Below, piece by piece: positions 23,993-35,963 of a stretch of 64,000 nucleotides of DNA. The stretch's first letter is position 1, and every line of letters starts with the position of its first letter. The stretch is from positions 14,693,131 through 14,757,130 of the forward strand of contig WARS01000029.1 in NCBI GenBank assembly GCA_008933995.1, read 5' to 3'. A model generated the notes under the pieces. That model was not told where the DNA came from. It saw nothing but the letters and a program-made list of their open reading frames with translations, and searched no databases. The position numbers and the translations under genes were made by a program. Source of the stretch: Datnioides undecimradiatus (taxonomy: Eukaryota > Chordata > Actinopteri > Lobotiformes > Datnioididae).

Positions 23993-25904
23993 TGAAGAAA
24001 AAGAAAGACAGACACACAAACATGGAGGACACTTGAGTGAGACTACTCATCAAGACAGACATCAGAAAAAAAAAACATAGTTACTGTCCAAAACCCAGGA
24101 ATCTGGGTAAATGATGTTGCACAGCACGGGGGTGAACCTGAGGGTCAGTGATGTGTGTGTGTGTGTGTGAGAAGTGTCTGGGACCCTCTGAAGCTCGGAC
24201 CCTGCGTGCTCTTCTCCCCAGTGGCCATGATCATATTGATTTAAGCTGTTAGTTCTACATCTGGTGAACTACTTGTGGAGCACTAAGTTGGGGTGAGAGG
24301 ATGTGAAAGAACTAGCTGCAGGGACACTGAACGTCCTAAATTCATCCATCCATTCACCCACAAGTCATGTCCCCAATGACCCGTCATCTGTCTCCATTTT
24401 TCTCACTCCTGCTGTCATCAATGTCAATGCAGTGTTTTTGTGAAATGCTGTATTGATGTAGTGACAGCAACCCTCACGCACAGCTGTCTGAAGTTTAAAT
24501 GTTGTATATCAGCTGATTCTACATTTGCATTAACTTTTGATTAATTTGCTTTGTAGCACCAACTTCTAAAATAGAAATCTAAAGTCCTGTACTGACTTCT
24601 ATCTATGGTTGTATGCCACCCTCTAGTGGACAGAAATGATACAAGAGTGAAACTAGGGAGGAGTTTAAATTAAATTTCATTTGTGTGGTTTCAGTGTAAA
24701 AAGAGCCAGATGAGTGGGGAACAAGCTGGTGATGTTGGCAACATTGTAGAATCTGTAGATTTAATATGATGATGGGGGTCATTTCATTTAAGTATAAATT
24801 TTAAAGTTTGCAAGCTGCAGCTACAAGACAAATGACTACAAAATACAAGATGTATCATCACAATATTAAGGATTGTTAATGTGCAAATTTATGATTGAAT
24901 GTTCAAAGACCTCTTGTTCTTGGGGTGATTCACTCTTTCTGATAAACCTGACTTCTCTTCACCAGCAGAGTGATCAACATCTGCCCTGGTTTGTAACTGT
25001 GTTTCTACTACAGACAACATAGGCCTATGTGGCAGTCATGGATTCATTTATTTGCTTTACATGAACTTTGTGTCCAAGGTCTGACTGTAAATAATAATTC
25101 TACTGTGGTTACACTTTGATAATATAATGTACACAACGTTCCCCCCCGCACCCTCATTTATACCCGCTGGACAATCGGCCCTGCACATGCACCCAGGCAC
25201 ACCTGATGGAGATCTGCACTCCTCTTGTATCATTTAGTAATAAAGCATCATTTTGCATTTCATAATCACATTGTATCTTCAGTCTTTGTTTTCCAACCAG
25301 TCTTTCCACAAAGCTCACAAGAAAACTGACCCTGAACAGGTCACCCAAACCAAACTTCAGAGTGTGACACTGCATTAGCATTCAGCTGCACAGGGATTTT
25401 GTACCTGTTTTTCTCCTGTTTGATTAAAAAAACCCAGAAACAACCAACCCATACAGTTAATATAAAGCTCAAATTACAAAAGCCTGATGTTGATACTAGT
25501 GATATCAGGAATTCATGGAGTTTTGGGATTTAAAAAAGTGAATAACTTAACTTCCAAAAAGTTTTCATGTTTTCTTCAATCAGATATTTTATAACTATTA
25601 ATCTTTGATACAGTACCAATTGATATCAATTTAATACCAGACCTAAGTATAATACATAACATAATACCATAATTCAATGTTGTGGATACTGAGTTAACCA
25701 CCAGTACTGAAGCAAAAGGGCCAGACTAGAATCTTTGACAACTGGAAGCTCAGTTGAAATTAAAATAGTTGTTTAAATGCAATACAATTAGCTCATGTAC
25801 TTCAAAGATTAAGTTTGTTTGTGTGTGCACGCATTTAGTATGGCTATTTAAAACATGACTCCACATTTATTTGAGTAGCAGCACTGCAAAAAGATGAAAA
25901 ATAT

Positions 25905-26645
25905 TTTATTGTTGGACAAAATTTCACCGTGTATTTTACAAATGAGCTTCACCAGCAGCGGGCAATTCAAGATAAAACAATACTGCCTAGAGGAAAAGAA
26001 AACATGTTAACACTTCTATGCAACAAAAAAATTAAATAAACACATTTGAGGTGCTGAAAACTGAGGATGAAACTTGAGTGAATCAATACATTATCATCAC
26101 ATAGAGTACACACTCCAAGGGCTTTTATTATCGTTATCCAACAATCACACAAATCAAATACTATATACAAAAAAGGCTCATAGAAATATTTTAAAAAAAC
26201 TATTATGTATGGTATGTGACACGTTTAAAAACCCTTCCTTTGCAGCACAACTTCAACCATCTGTATTATAAAAGGAAGAACATCAAATAAAGGAGATTCA
26301 AGCTCTGAACAAATTAACTGCAACAGAGGCTTCAAATGCTTCAGACACAAACTGGAATACAGTTAGAAAACTGGTGAGGTTAGGTCCAATTAGCCCAGGT
26401 GCCTATAAAACGTGAATTTACAGCAGAGCTCTGATGCGACTCTCCCATGCCCTTACAACAGACAATTGATGTTTAACAAGGTAGGTTGGAGTGAATGTTG
26501 TGTCATTCAGGAGATCACTACACCACACACACAGAAAGGAAAAAAAACTTCAGGAGCAACCAGAAAAATAAAGGTTTCCATCAAAAAAGGACTGGAATTG
26601 TGTCAAAAAAGAATTCCCGGTTTTAAAAACATGTACAGATGCACG
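25905..26645 (-). other. safb: Probable safb 3' untranslated region
   Basis: Follows the safb stop without another coding exon. A minus-strand AATAAA at 25910-25905 would end a 3' UTR of about 740 bases. The cleavage site is inferred. Confidence 0.4.
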
Positions 26646-29600
26646 TCAGTAGCGCCGACCAAAAGCTCCACCCTGCAGCCCGCTGCCCTGCATCAGCTGG
26701 TTCTGCCTATTGAGAGCTCCAGAGAGGGACTGCGACGTTCCTGTGTTCATGTAGCCTCCACGCCTGCTGACAAACATACAGATGCAAAATGACTGCTTTA
26801 AGATGAAGCTGATGTTTGTCCTAAAATACTAAAGGGGGTAGGATCAAAACTCACCCTGCCATTCCTCCACGTGCCATGTGGCTCTGGCCTGGGATGGCAC
26901 CGTCTCTACCTGGAATGGAACAAAAGGCCAAACATTAGACACACTGACCAAGACAAGCAGCAGTTAAGTGCTGCCACTGTACTTCAAAATGTACATGATT
27001 ATTTCACAGTGGCAGTCGGTGTAATGAGCAGTACAGTCAGTGAAACTGTGAACATGTGACAGTGAACATGTGCGCTTACTTTGCCATGCTCTGTCTCCAT
27101 CCATCTTCCGGCTGGAGTCCCAGTCTCGACCTCCATCCCTAAAAAGACGGAACAATGAAAAATATTCATATTTATGCATTTATTTTCTGTCTTTAAATAT
27201 GCAATATAGAAAACACTTGACTCAATTTAGGTTTTTTTCATAGGGTTTAAACTAAAGTCAGTGCCGGGTTAGTTTGTTGCTCACCTGGGGTTCATACGCT
27301 TGTCATAGCCTCCACTCCAGGAGTCTCGGCCGTCTCTGCCATGTCTGTCACCCCTATCTGAAAAGTGCTGCGAGAGACACAAGACAGTTTAACTCTTTCA
27401 TGTTGTGTTCCTGTGTCTCTTGTACAGATTTAAGGATTCAAACCTACTGAAGAACAGTCAAACATGTGGATAACATTAACTTTCTGTGCACACCTCTTAC
27501 CTGACCATCTCTGTCTGCCCCCATGCCACGGGCATTGTCGCGCCTGTCTAACATCATGTCGTCTTGGTAACGGCCCCGGTCTCTATGGTCAAAGTCCTGG
27601 TAACGTTCCTGTCGAGCAAAGTCTGAGCGGCCGTAACGGTCGTCCATGGCCATACGCTTATCAGGCCAGTCGTCTTTCCTAAAAAAGCACAATGTCCACA
27701 ATTAAGTTCATCCACTGAGCTGCTCTGCATCCAATAGACAGAGCACATAGAGAATCACTTAACCTCTATCTCTTACTATTAGTAATAATAATTTGCTGGA
27801 TTTAACTTTATTCTTTCTTTCTTTCTTTATTTTTATGTACTCATGTCCAAATTATGCGGCAATGTCCTGGAAAACTTTACTAAATGGGTTAGAATAAGAG
27901 CTGGATTGCATTAGGATTATATTGATACAACCATGACAACAGCACACATAATTACTGCTTCCATGAGGAACTAAATCTTACTGAGCAGCACAACGGACTG
28001 CCTGCACACATGAAGGCACATCTCAGACTGAGTATGGTCAGAGATAAACATTCTGTGTTATTGCTGTTGCCTGAGTCTGCAGCGAGAGGCTGTCAGTCTA
28101 TTTGGGTCTCTTTCTGCTACTCAAAACATCTGGATGATGCTGTTGTAAATGACATTTTTGAAGAGTTTCCGCAGACAGCCTTGTTGAAGATGGCACATAG
28201 TTTGACAGCAACTGTTTTGTCATTTTAACTAACCAGGAAACCATAATATTCTTATATAGCAAGCAGCAACACTTCATGACCTTGACTAACTGTAAGCTAG
28301 CTAGCAGAAACATTTGACGTAAAACACACTTCATAGAACTATTGCGCCATAGGTGCCGGTACAAACATAAACAGATGATTATTTTGGATCACAAAGCACA
28401 CCGAACCACAGTCAAACAACGAATCAAACAGTTCTGGATAAATACACACACCACTATTGGTAACAGTTAGATGACAACTGACATGGACAACTGCTAAGCA
28501 ATAAATCCATTCATTCATTCATTACTCAAACAACACAGTGACTGTTACTATTTACCTTCCATCCATGTCATAAGGCCTCTTAATGGGGCGTCGCTCCTGC
28601 TCATAACGCAACTGCTCCTGCTGTCGTCGCAGCTCCTCGCGCTCCCTAAGGATCCTTTCCTGCTCGCGCCGCCTCTCATACTCTATGCGTAGCCTCTCAC
28701 GCTCCAGGAACTGACGCTCCATGCGGTCTGCATCGAGGCGCTGCTTCTCAGCCTGGAAATCGAATCAGTAATTAATCATGGGTATCAGTAATTTGACAAA
28801 TTGATTATTACTTAAATGAAAACAGTGCGTGTATTTAATTATACAGAGAGAAAGTACTCTCACAGTACCTCCAACCAGTGTCTCTTCCGGATCAAGTGTT
28901 TCCTCTCCTCTCGCTCCCGGAACAGACGGATTCGCTCGCGCTCACGGTCTGGACGGTTGTCACGATCACGGTCTCGGTCTCTGAAAGAGGAGTGCAAGAT
29001 CAGTCTCTCAGCAAGTGAGTGATGTAAAGGTAAACTGCCGATATAACATACATTTTCTATGAACCTTCACAAGGTAACAATCCAAAGTAAGTATCCAAGT
29101 AAACAATCTTTATTAATACGCAGTTTTTATTAAGCCTTATGACAGGGTTCAGTTGTTCTATCTAACTGCCTGTGCATGATCCTTACGTGTATCTGCGTCT
29201 CTCCACCTCTCTGATCTCCCGCTCTCGTTGTCTCTGCCTCTCCCTCTCTCTCTGCTCCTTGATCTGGTCAAATGACAGGATGTCTTTCTTCTCCTTACTC
29301 GGTGACTTTCGGTCTCGACTCTTTGTGCTCTAAAGAGAAAAGAAAATGGGAAAGGTTAGGAAAGGAAGTAAATTCTTCTACACTAATAAGTACCTTTATT
29401 ATCAAAAGCCAACCACATAAACCTAAAATTAAACTGTGACAGGGGTTGTAGTGTTTACTTACTCGCTCCTTGCTTTTAGTTTTGACGCTGATGACAGGCT
29501 CTCCTTTGGACTTGTCCATCACTACAGTCCTCTCATTTCGTCCTGTCAAATCAACACAATTAACACTGTAAAGATTGACACTGTTTTGACAGAAACTGGT

Positions 29601-32600
29601 TATTATTATTTTAGATGTTTTATCTCTCACCCTTGCCATCTTTTCCTTCTCCCTCAGACTTTTCATCCTTTCCGTCAGATCTACAGGAGACGTGAACAGT
29701 GTGAACTCTATCAGAGCTATATCAACATTTTAAACATCACTTAAATGACTGGTTTACTTTCCCTCATAGGCAGACGCCATACAACTCATCCACTATGTAG
29801 TTATATAACTCAGTGGACCTAACTGCTGCTGTTATAGGTTACCCCTTAGGAATGTCGTGCTAAAATTATATGAACACATGATATTCAAAAGGACACCAGT
29901 AAGTGGTCTTACTTGGAGTCGGAGGAGTGTCTCCTGTCATTGCCAGACTTCTTGGTATCGTTCTTGTCTGCCGGCTTCTTCCCCGCAGGCTCATTTTTAG
30001 CCTGAAATATTTCAACAATCCTGTTCACAAAAGCTGAACCAGCAGATTCGATTTCACACTCTATAATGAAAACAAACAAATAACACCTCTTTTGTAGGGA
30101 TGAGATGTCTGAGAAGCTATTCTTATCTTACCATTATACATTATAAATGTCATTGCAAATAGTTCTCGCTTCCTATGAGCATGAACATCTTCACAATAGT
30201 TTTGAAAGCATGAAATTTGAGCAGAACCAATGTATCCTGTACAGGCTGTGCCAGGTGCTTCATAAGGTTAATCTTATCTTAATGATCTAAGTGTGTGTAC
30301 TGCATAAGTCAACACATAAACTTTATTAGGATTGTGGACAAATTGTTCCAGCTTACAAAATTACTTTTTTCTTTGCTGAGTAGAGTTCAGATCATAACTG
30401 CACATCAAGTTAGGGCTGGGCAATAAAGACAAAATTAAGTATCACGATCATACTTGATGAGATTTTTGATTATATTCATCAGCAATGTTGCAGTAACTAT
30501 TAATTGGTAAAAGGTTAATAACTGTGATGAAGCTGTGATGAAGCTAAAATGTTCCCTCACCCGCTCCACAGAGATCATCCTGCCATGCAGCTCGGTCCTG
30601 TGTAGGTGGCCGATACACTTGGTGGCCTCCTCTGTGGAAGACATGGTGACGAAACCATAGCAGCGAGCCCCAGGGCTCTTGGCATTAGTCACCACCTTCG
30701 CTCCAACAACCTGCAGGATAAAATAGAGCAGAGTAAGGACAGAGAGGTAGAGGTCATCAGGGAATGAGACGAAAAAGAAAGAAATACTCAATTTTCTGTC
30801 AAACACAATGGATTTCTGACTTTAAGGTCTGATGACAACAGTGAGTGATTGTTTGCATGGGCTGACCTTGCCATATTTGCTGAAGAGAGTCTTCAGGTCA
30901 GTTGCTCTGGTAGTAGAAGAGAGACCACTGACCCACAGATTCCTGCTACTGCTTGATGCAGCACCACTTCCAGCAGCTACACACAAATGGGCAATGAATC
31001 AATGAGCTTATCTCCACTGAATGTGATGGACCAGAACAGGAAACAGGCACTTGACTCACTCACCATTTTCATCTTTTGACTCAGTCTTGCCATCTTTTTC
31101 CTCGGGGCTAGAGGCAAAGAAAAAAAGCCATAAACATACAGCAGTGAGGATAACTGTGACGTCTCCTCGTATAGGTGTTTATATGTATGTGTTTATGGTT
31201 TAATACATAACTGACAGTGATCAGTCCATCATGTAACATAGTGCAGTGATTTAACAGTGAATAGGTGGAACTACACCCTACAGCAACCCCAATACGTTAC
31301 TCGTTAATGGGTAATACAGTGGGAAATGTGAGTGTAAGGAATGACAAATGAAAAACGGACAAATGCACAGAACGTTTTTACCTCCATAAGAGCATCCAAA
31401 TTTTGCTAGCACAAAGGAGCCAATGCAACAGAGATAGCCATTTTGGTTTCTAGTAGACAGAAAGCAACAAACCTCTTTTTCTGATCATCGCCCTCTACAG
31501 AGGAGGACTCTTTCACTGTCGAGGCTGAATCCACAGCAGCTTTCTCTTCTGTCTTCTCATCCTCCTCACCCTTCTTAGACCCCATTTCTGAATCAACAGT
31601 TTCACCCACAGCACCCTGTTTGCTTACACTAACAGCCTGCAAGCCTTTGTTTTCAGCATCAAATGTCTCTTCTGGGACATTTTGTATGTCCCCAACCTCT
31701 TTGGTTTCAGTCTCCAAAACATCCCTGTCGCTCTCCACATCTCCAGAGGCAGCCATGTCGGACTTGGCACCAGTGTCGGACACATTTTCTTCCCCTCCGG
31801 CGGTGGCAGCTTGCTCTTCTTCAGGGCCCGTCTCGTGGCTCTGGTGGTGATCTTCGTTAAGCGGCTCAGATAAACAAGACCCGGCTACTTTGTCATTTTC
31901 TACGGATTTAACAGGAATAGAATGGCACAGAGTTTAATCACTTCTGAAACACAGCAATGGTTAACGAGGAACTGGCAAGGCCTGGATTAGGAACGTCATG
32001 ACCACTGGCCTGTGCTCTCAGAACTATGTATTAAAACGATGAAGTAGACCCTAGTGAGAGGCTGGAAAAGAACCCAAAGGCTTCAAGACAACCAAGCAAC
32101 GACTGCGACTAACACTCTGGCTCACTTCTCAAGCTTGAACCACTTCACTCTGTTCACCTGATCCAAAGCAGACAAAAGAGTTCGGTGCTGAAGAGAGCCA
32201 CAAGATCAGCGGTGCAGCAGTACATGCTCACTGCGGTCCATCTTCTTATGTCCTTCAACTTTCCCAGTGTCCATTTGTGATAACCAGAACTTCAGCTCAA
32301 GTCCAGCAATTTCATATCCAGCTGATTTCTGAGAAAGTGTCTTTAAAAAGTCGGAACAGTGGATTAGTCTTGATCGTCCTTCATGTCTTGATCTTCATGT
32401 GGCGACCTAGAAACACTGCAATCACCTGCAACAGCTCACACCTCCCTCACCTTGAAATTAAATTGCTGCCAAGGTGCATCAAATTGTTAACCACTGTGGT
32501 TTCACTACTGCAAGGACTTATCTGCCCACTTAATCAATATTTACCAGTGATATTATTAATTGTGGTTAACCAAATTTCAACACAAGGGCAGCAATTCCCT

Positions 32601-34772
32601 TTGGGCTTCCAGTCTCTCTTCCTGGTTGAAGCTAAACAAAGTGTTTGCATTCCAAGCTCAACACTAGGAAAAAGACGCCGCCATCTTTTTATGAACCATT
32701 TTCTACAGTACCTGTTTCAACTTTCACGTCATCCGCATCTGGATCCTCGGCCTGAAAGAAAAGAAAGACGTCGAAATGACCTCAACCTTTATGATGCTTA
32801 GTTTTACCATAGCTTCAAAGGCTTTACGTATATTCAAAACAGGAAACAAACCATAGTGGTTGATGAGCACATCATGTATTCATCCTTATCTAATGGCTCA
32901 GACTCATCCATCTGTTAAAACAGATACAAATTCAGTAACACTATAACCTGCCTGTTGAATTTAGGAATAAATCTACATCACTGTCAGTACTTATATAAGT
33001 TTCTCACCTCGGGACCTCTTGCTTCATCTTCAGAATCGAAGGCCCTGTCGTCATGCTCTTCACTCATCAAAGCGTCTTCGTTAGAGTGAAAATTCTCATT
33101 TTCATCCTCAGCTGGTATTCCATTGTCATTCTCTGTGTCGTCCAGAACATTCATTTCGAGGATGTCCATGTCCTGCATGCTCTCGTGATCATCCTGAAGC
33201 TCCTCCTGAAAAAGTAAACAGAAACTTGTATAAAAACTATTAAAAACTCAACGACATCCAGTCTTTCAGATAGGCTACCAATGTCATGTTATAACAATAC
33301 TCAAATATAAAACTCACGTGTCCATCACGGGAATCCTCCTCAACAGTGCTGTCCTCAGGTTCATCATTCTCTTGCCTTGTATCTACAGAGACATTTTCAA
33401 AAGGTCATAGATATGATATTAAGAACATAGCTGCAAAAAACTACATTAACATGTGGAATAATGCCATCCTGAGAAGACAAGAGGTCATACTTCCTCTGTA
33501 TGTGTTTTGCAATATTTGTTTTGTTAACCTATCCTGACACATGTGCATGTTCAAAACTGCTGGCCGTCCCTGCCTTTATCGAGAAATTAAGCAAGTGAGG
33601 TCCTACACAGGATTTCAAAAGGAATATGACAGAGATGTAATCTAATAACACAGCTGAGTATACATCGATAAGATCAACAAGACCTGACACCAACAGCAAG
33701 AGACGTGAACACAACTTCCACAAACTGGCTAATGTAAGGTGACAGTCTCTGAAATACTGGAATATTTTTTGTTATTTCCGAAGGCAAGTGCCTTAGGCTG
33801 GTGAAGTCAAGGAAGGTGTCAATCAGCCCAGAGTTTACTTGATTAACTTGCAACGGCAGAATTACCGTTAGCGAGTTCAATTTCATTGTTGCATTGTTGT
33901 TGCAGCTCGTGCTAAGAAACTACAGGAGTCAAGATCATCTAACTGCGCACGTCGTTGTCCCGTGAGATTTCTCTCACGCAGTCCTCAGAGCAAAACATCA
34001 CGCAGTGCACACAGACACAGCGAGACCATGGAATCTAACTAGGTCTTCGTCCGTTTGGCTCACAGCAAACAAGCCAAGCGCTCTCGTGAACGTGCACAAC
34101 CATGAACTACCACGAGACCGAGTATCATGTATCATTCAACCACGAACGAGTGGTGCAAATTGGGTGTCATTGTCACTTACATTACAATGTGGGAGACTGC
34201 ATCGTTTGCAAACTTTAATATTACCTTTGGCGATGCGTTTAGGTGTTGATTTCTTTGGAGCAGACTCCGGAGCGACAACAATTTCATCAGGGTTTCCTCC
34301 CTCTTCCTCGATTGCCTTTAAGAAGATTTGAGCAAAGCAACAAGCATTTTAAAGCACAATTCAGAAGCTTGATATAAAACCACTGTCAGATGTGTCAAAT
34401 GTCACGAAAATGGAAGAATTCAACGCTACCCGAATGGCGCAAACGTCGGCTTCTAGTCTATCTTAGCACAATTCAAGTCAATGGGCCTCGTGAGCTAACA
34501 TAAAGTTAGCATTGACGCTAATTAGGTTAACAGGGTGCCTACACACAGCAAGAAAATGAGGGCTTATGCAGTACTTGTGAACTTCAGTAACTGGTTTAAC
34601 AAATTATCAGTTAGAAGACCTTTTTTAGGCGCTCCGACAACACGCTCTTGACGCCTGTGGTGTCCAGGTTTCGTTTCTTCAGCTCGGCCTTCAAATCGAT
34701 AACTCTCAGCTCCGACAGTTTGCGAACCTCCGCGCCCTCCACCACCTCCGCGTCTGCTGATGGGTCAGCCAT
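26646..34772 (-). CDS. safb: Scaffold attachment factor B, 21 coding exons, 834 aa
   Basis: Nuclear-matrix protein binding scaffold DNA and RNA, acting in transcription and RNA processing. Coding exons: 34772-34620, 34315-34225, 33382-33318, 33205-33008, 32911-32852, 32751-32712, 31899-31473, 31107-31064, 30976-30867, 30710-30561, 30001-29913, 29680-29631, 29542-29463, 29329-29187, 28980-28869, 28752-28556, 27678-27501, 27367-27285, 27138-27080, 26909-26855, 26766-26646. Seen: SAP domain at 17-51 ([17 protein letters not shown]); long acidic region; one RRM (RNP2 LWVSGL 373-378, RNP1 RCYGFVTM 412-419); Lys-rich stretch with [11 protein letters not shown]; Arg/Glu-rich helical segment; Gly/Arg-rich tail ending GRRY, as in human SAFB (915 aa). 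The last exon has a CAGCAG tandem acceptor and intron 1 a weak GTCTTC donor. Exons 5-6 are the least certain. No SAFB2 partner lies head-to-head as in mammals. Confidence 0.94.
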
Positions 34773-34918
34773 CGTTTTGTCCGTGAAAATGTCTCGCCTG
34801 TTTTGTTTTGCTTTTACTATATGCACCTTATTAACTAATGGTGCAACACGAAGGGAAGCAGCTTGCTAGCTACAGTGCTGCAAAATGGAGGCCAGGTTGA
34901 TAGAGCTACTGGATCAAA

Positions 34919-34930
34919 TGCGCATGCGCA
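34919..34930. promoter_or_regulatory. safb: Palindromic NRF-1-type site upstream of safb
   Basis: TGCGCATGCGCA matches the NRF-1 consensus on both strands and lies about 150 bp upstream of the safb ATG. NRF-1 sites are common in TATA-less housekeeping promoters, and no TATA box is evident here. Binding is inferred from sequence. Confidence 0.5.
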
Positions 34931-35963
34931 GTATTGGTGGCTGCAGACCCATGCTCGGGGAGAAAGGGCCAACTGCAGTCCTCACATCTGTTTTTGATGT
35001 TGATGAAAACATATATATTTCACTTATATGTGTGCAGAAAATCTTTCAAATTTGAATGAAACATAGTTTTGGTTAATTTTTTAAGTATGTCTTAAAACAT
35101 AAGAGAAACAGAGAGAAAATAAAGATACATAGACAAGAAACGTGTGTATCAATGTGTGCTGGCAGTAAATTGTGTGTTATTGAGATACAAGCTGTAAATT
35201 TTGAGTTTTTGTTCAATTGGTTTGTTATTCAAGAAAAGAAATCGCTTCACTTTCCACTTGTAATGCTGGTCTCTAATGGCACCTGAGTGCAGTCTGGAAC
35301 TTTAAGATTGAATACTGTATAACTTTTTGAGATATGTATTTTCTACAGTACCAAACACTCCACACCCAATCCACTCATAATTTTAAAAATGCTATGTTAA
35401 TGGTTTTCAGTACAGGTGCCCCAATTTACTTCTCAAGGACAGAAGAAAGAAAAAAATCTCAAGCAAATGAATTGAACATGAATTAATTTATAATTTACAT
35501 TTATTTATAAATTTATAAATTTTAATTTACAATATACACTGAGCCGTCGTTTATTTTTTTGTGTTACGTTCACTGTACTTTCACTATTATTTGGTGCTTT
35601 TCCTCATTCATGCAAATATCACGCACATTCAGAGATGGCAACAAACTGAAAGTTACAAAAAAAACTGAAGACATACAGCAGTTACACACTTCATCTTAAA
35701 AGATTGTTTAATTCCTTCCTTCTTATATTCATAACATGTACCAAACATGGTCTGCAGTGTAACTACATTTTCTATGTATTATAATATGTCTTATAAAAAT
35801 GTTATAAATCATTACAAAATTTCATACAAGAAACATTGTGCAATAGTTAAAATGACGACAACTGGAGTCATGATTCAGCGTCACTGAAATGAGGCTTTTT
35901 CACTTCTTGTCACTATTTCTCAGTTACCAGCATGTGACGGTCAAATGATAGGTTTCACAGTAC

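Larger units (their letters stand above)
16830..25904. other. Gene-poor intergenic DNA upstream of lpl
   Basis: About 9 kb between the lpl promoter and the safb 3' UTR. I find simple repeats, a LINE-like tail, a two-copy repeat and a long palindrome (entered separately), but no exon with good splice sites and no recognisable protein. Open frames of up to about 150 codons at 21.5-22.5 kb overlap repeats and show no family signature. Confidence 0.5.

Noticed and set aside
32277..32801. 174-codon plus-strand open frame antisense to safb exon 6
   Set aside because: It crosses a well-supported safb exon on the other strand, has no recognisable domain and no splice or promoter support.
34611..34619. 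Stop codon shortly after safb exon 1, suggesting a truncated SAP-only protein
   Set aside because: The stop is in intron 1; joining 34620 to 34315 restores the conserved continuation of SAFB.
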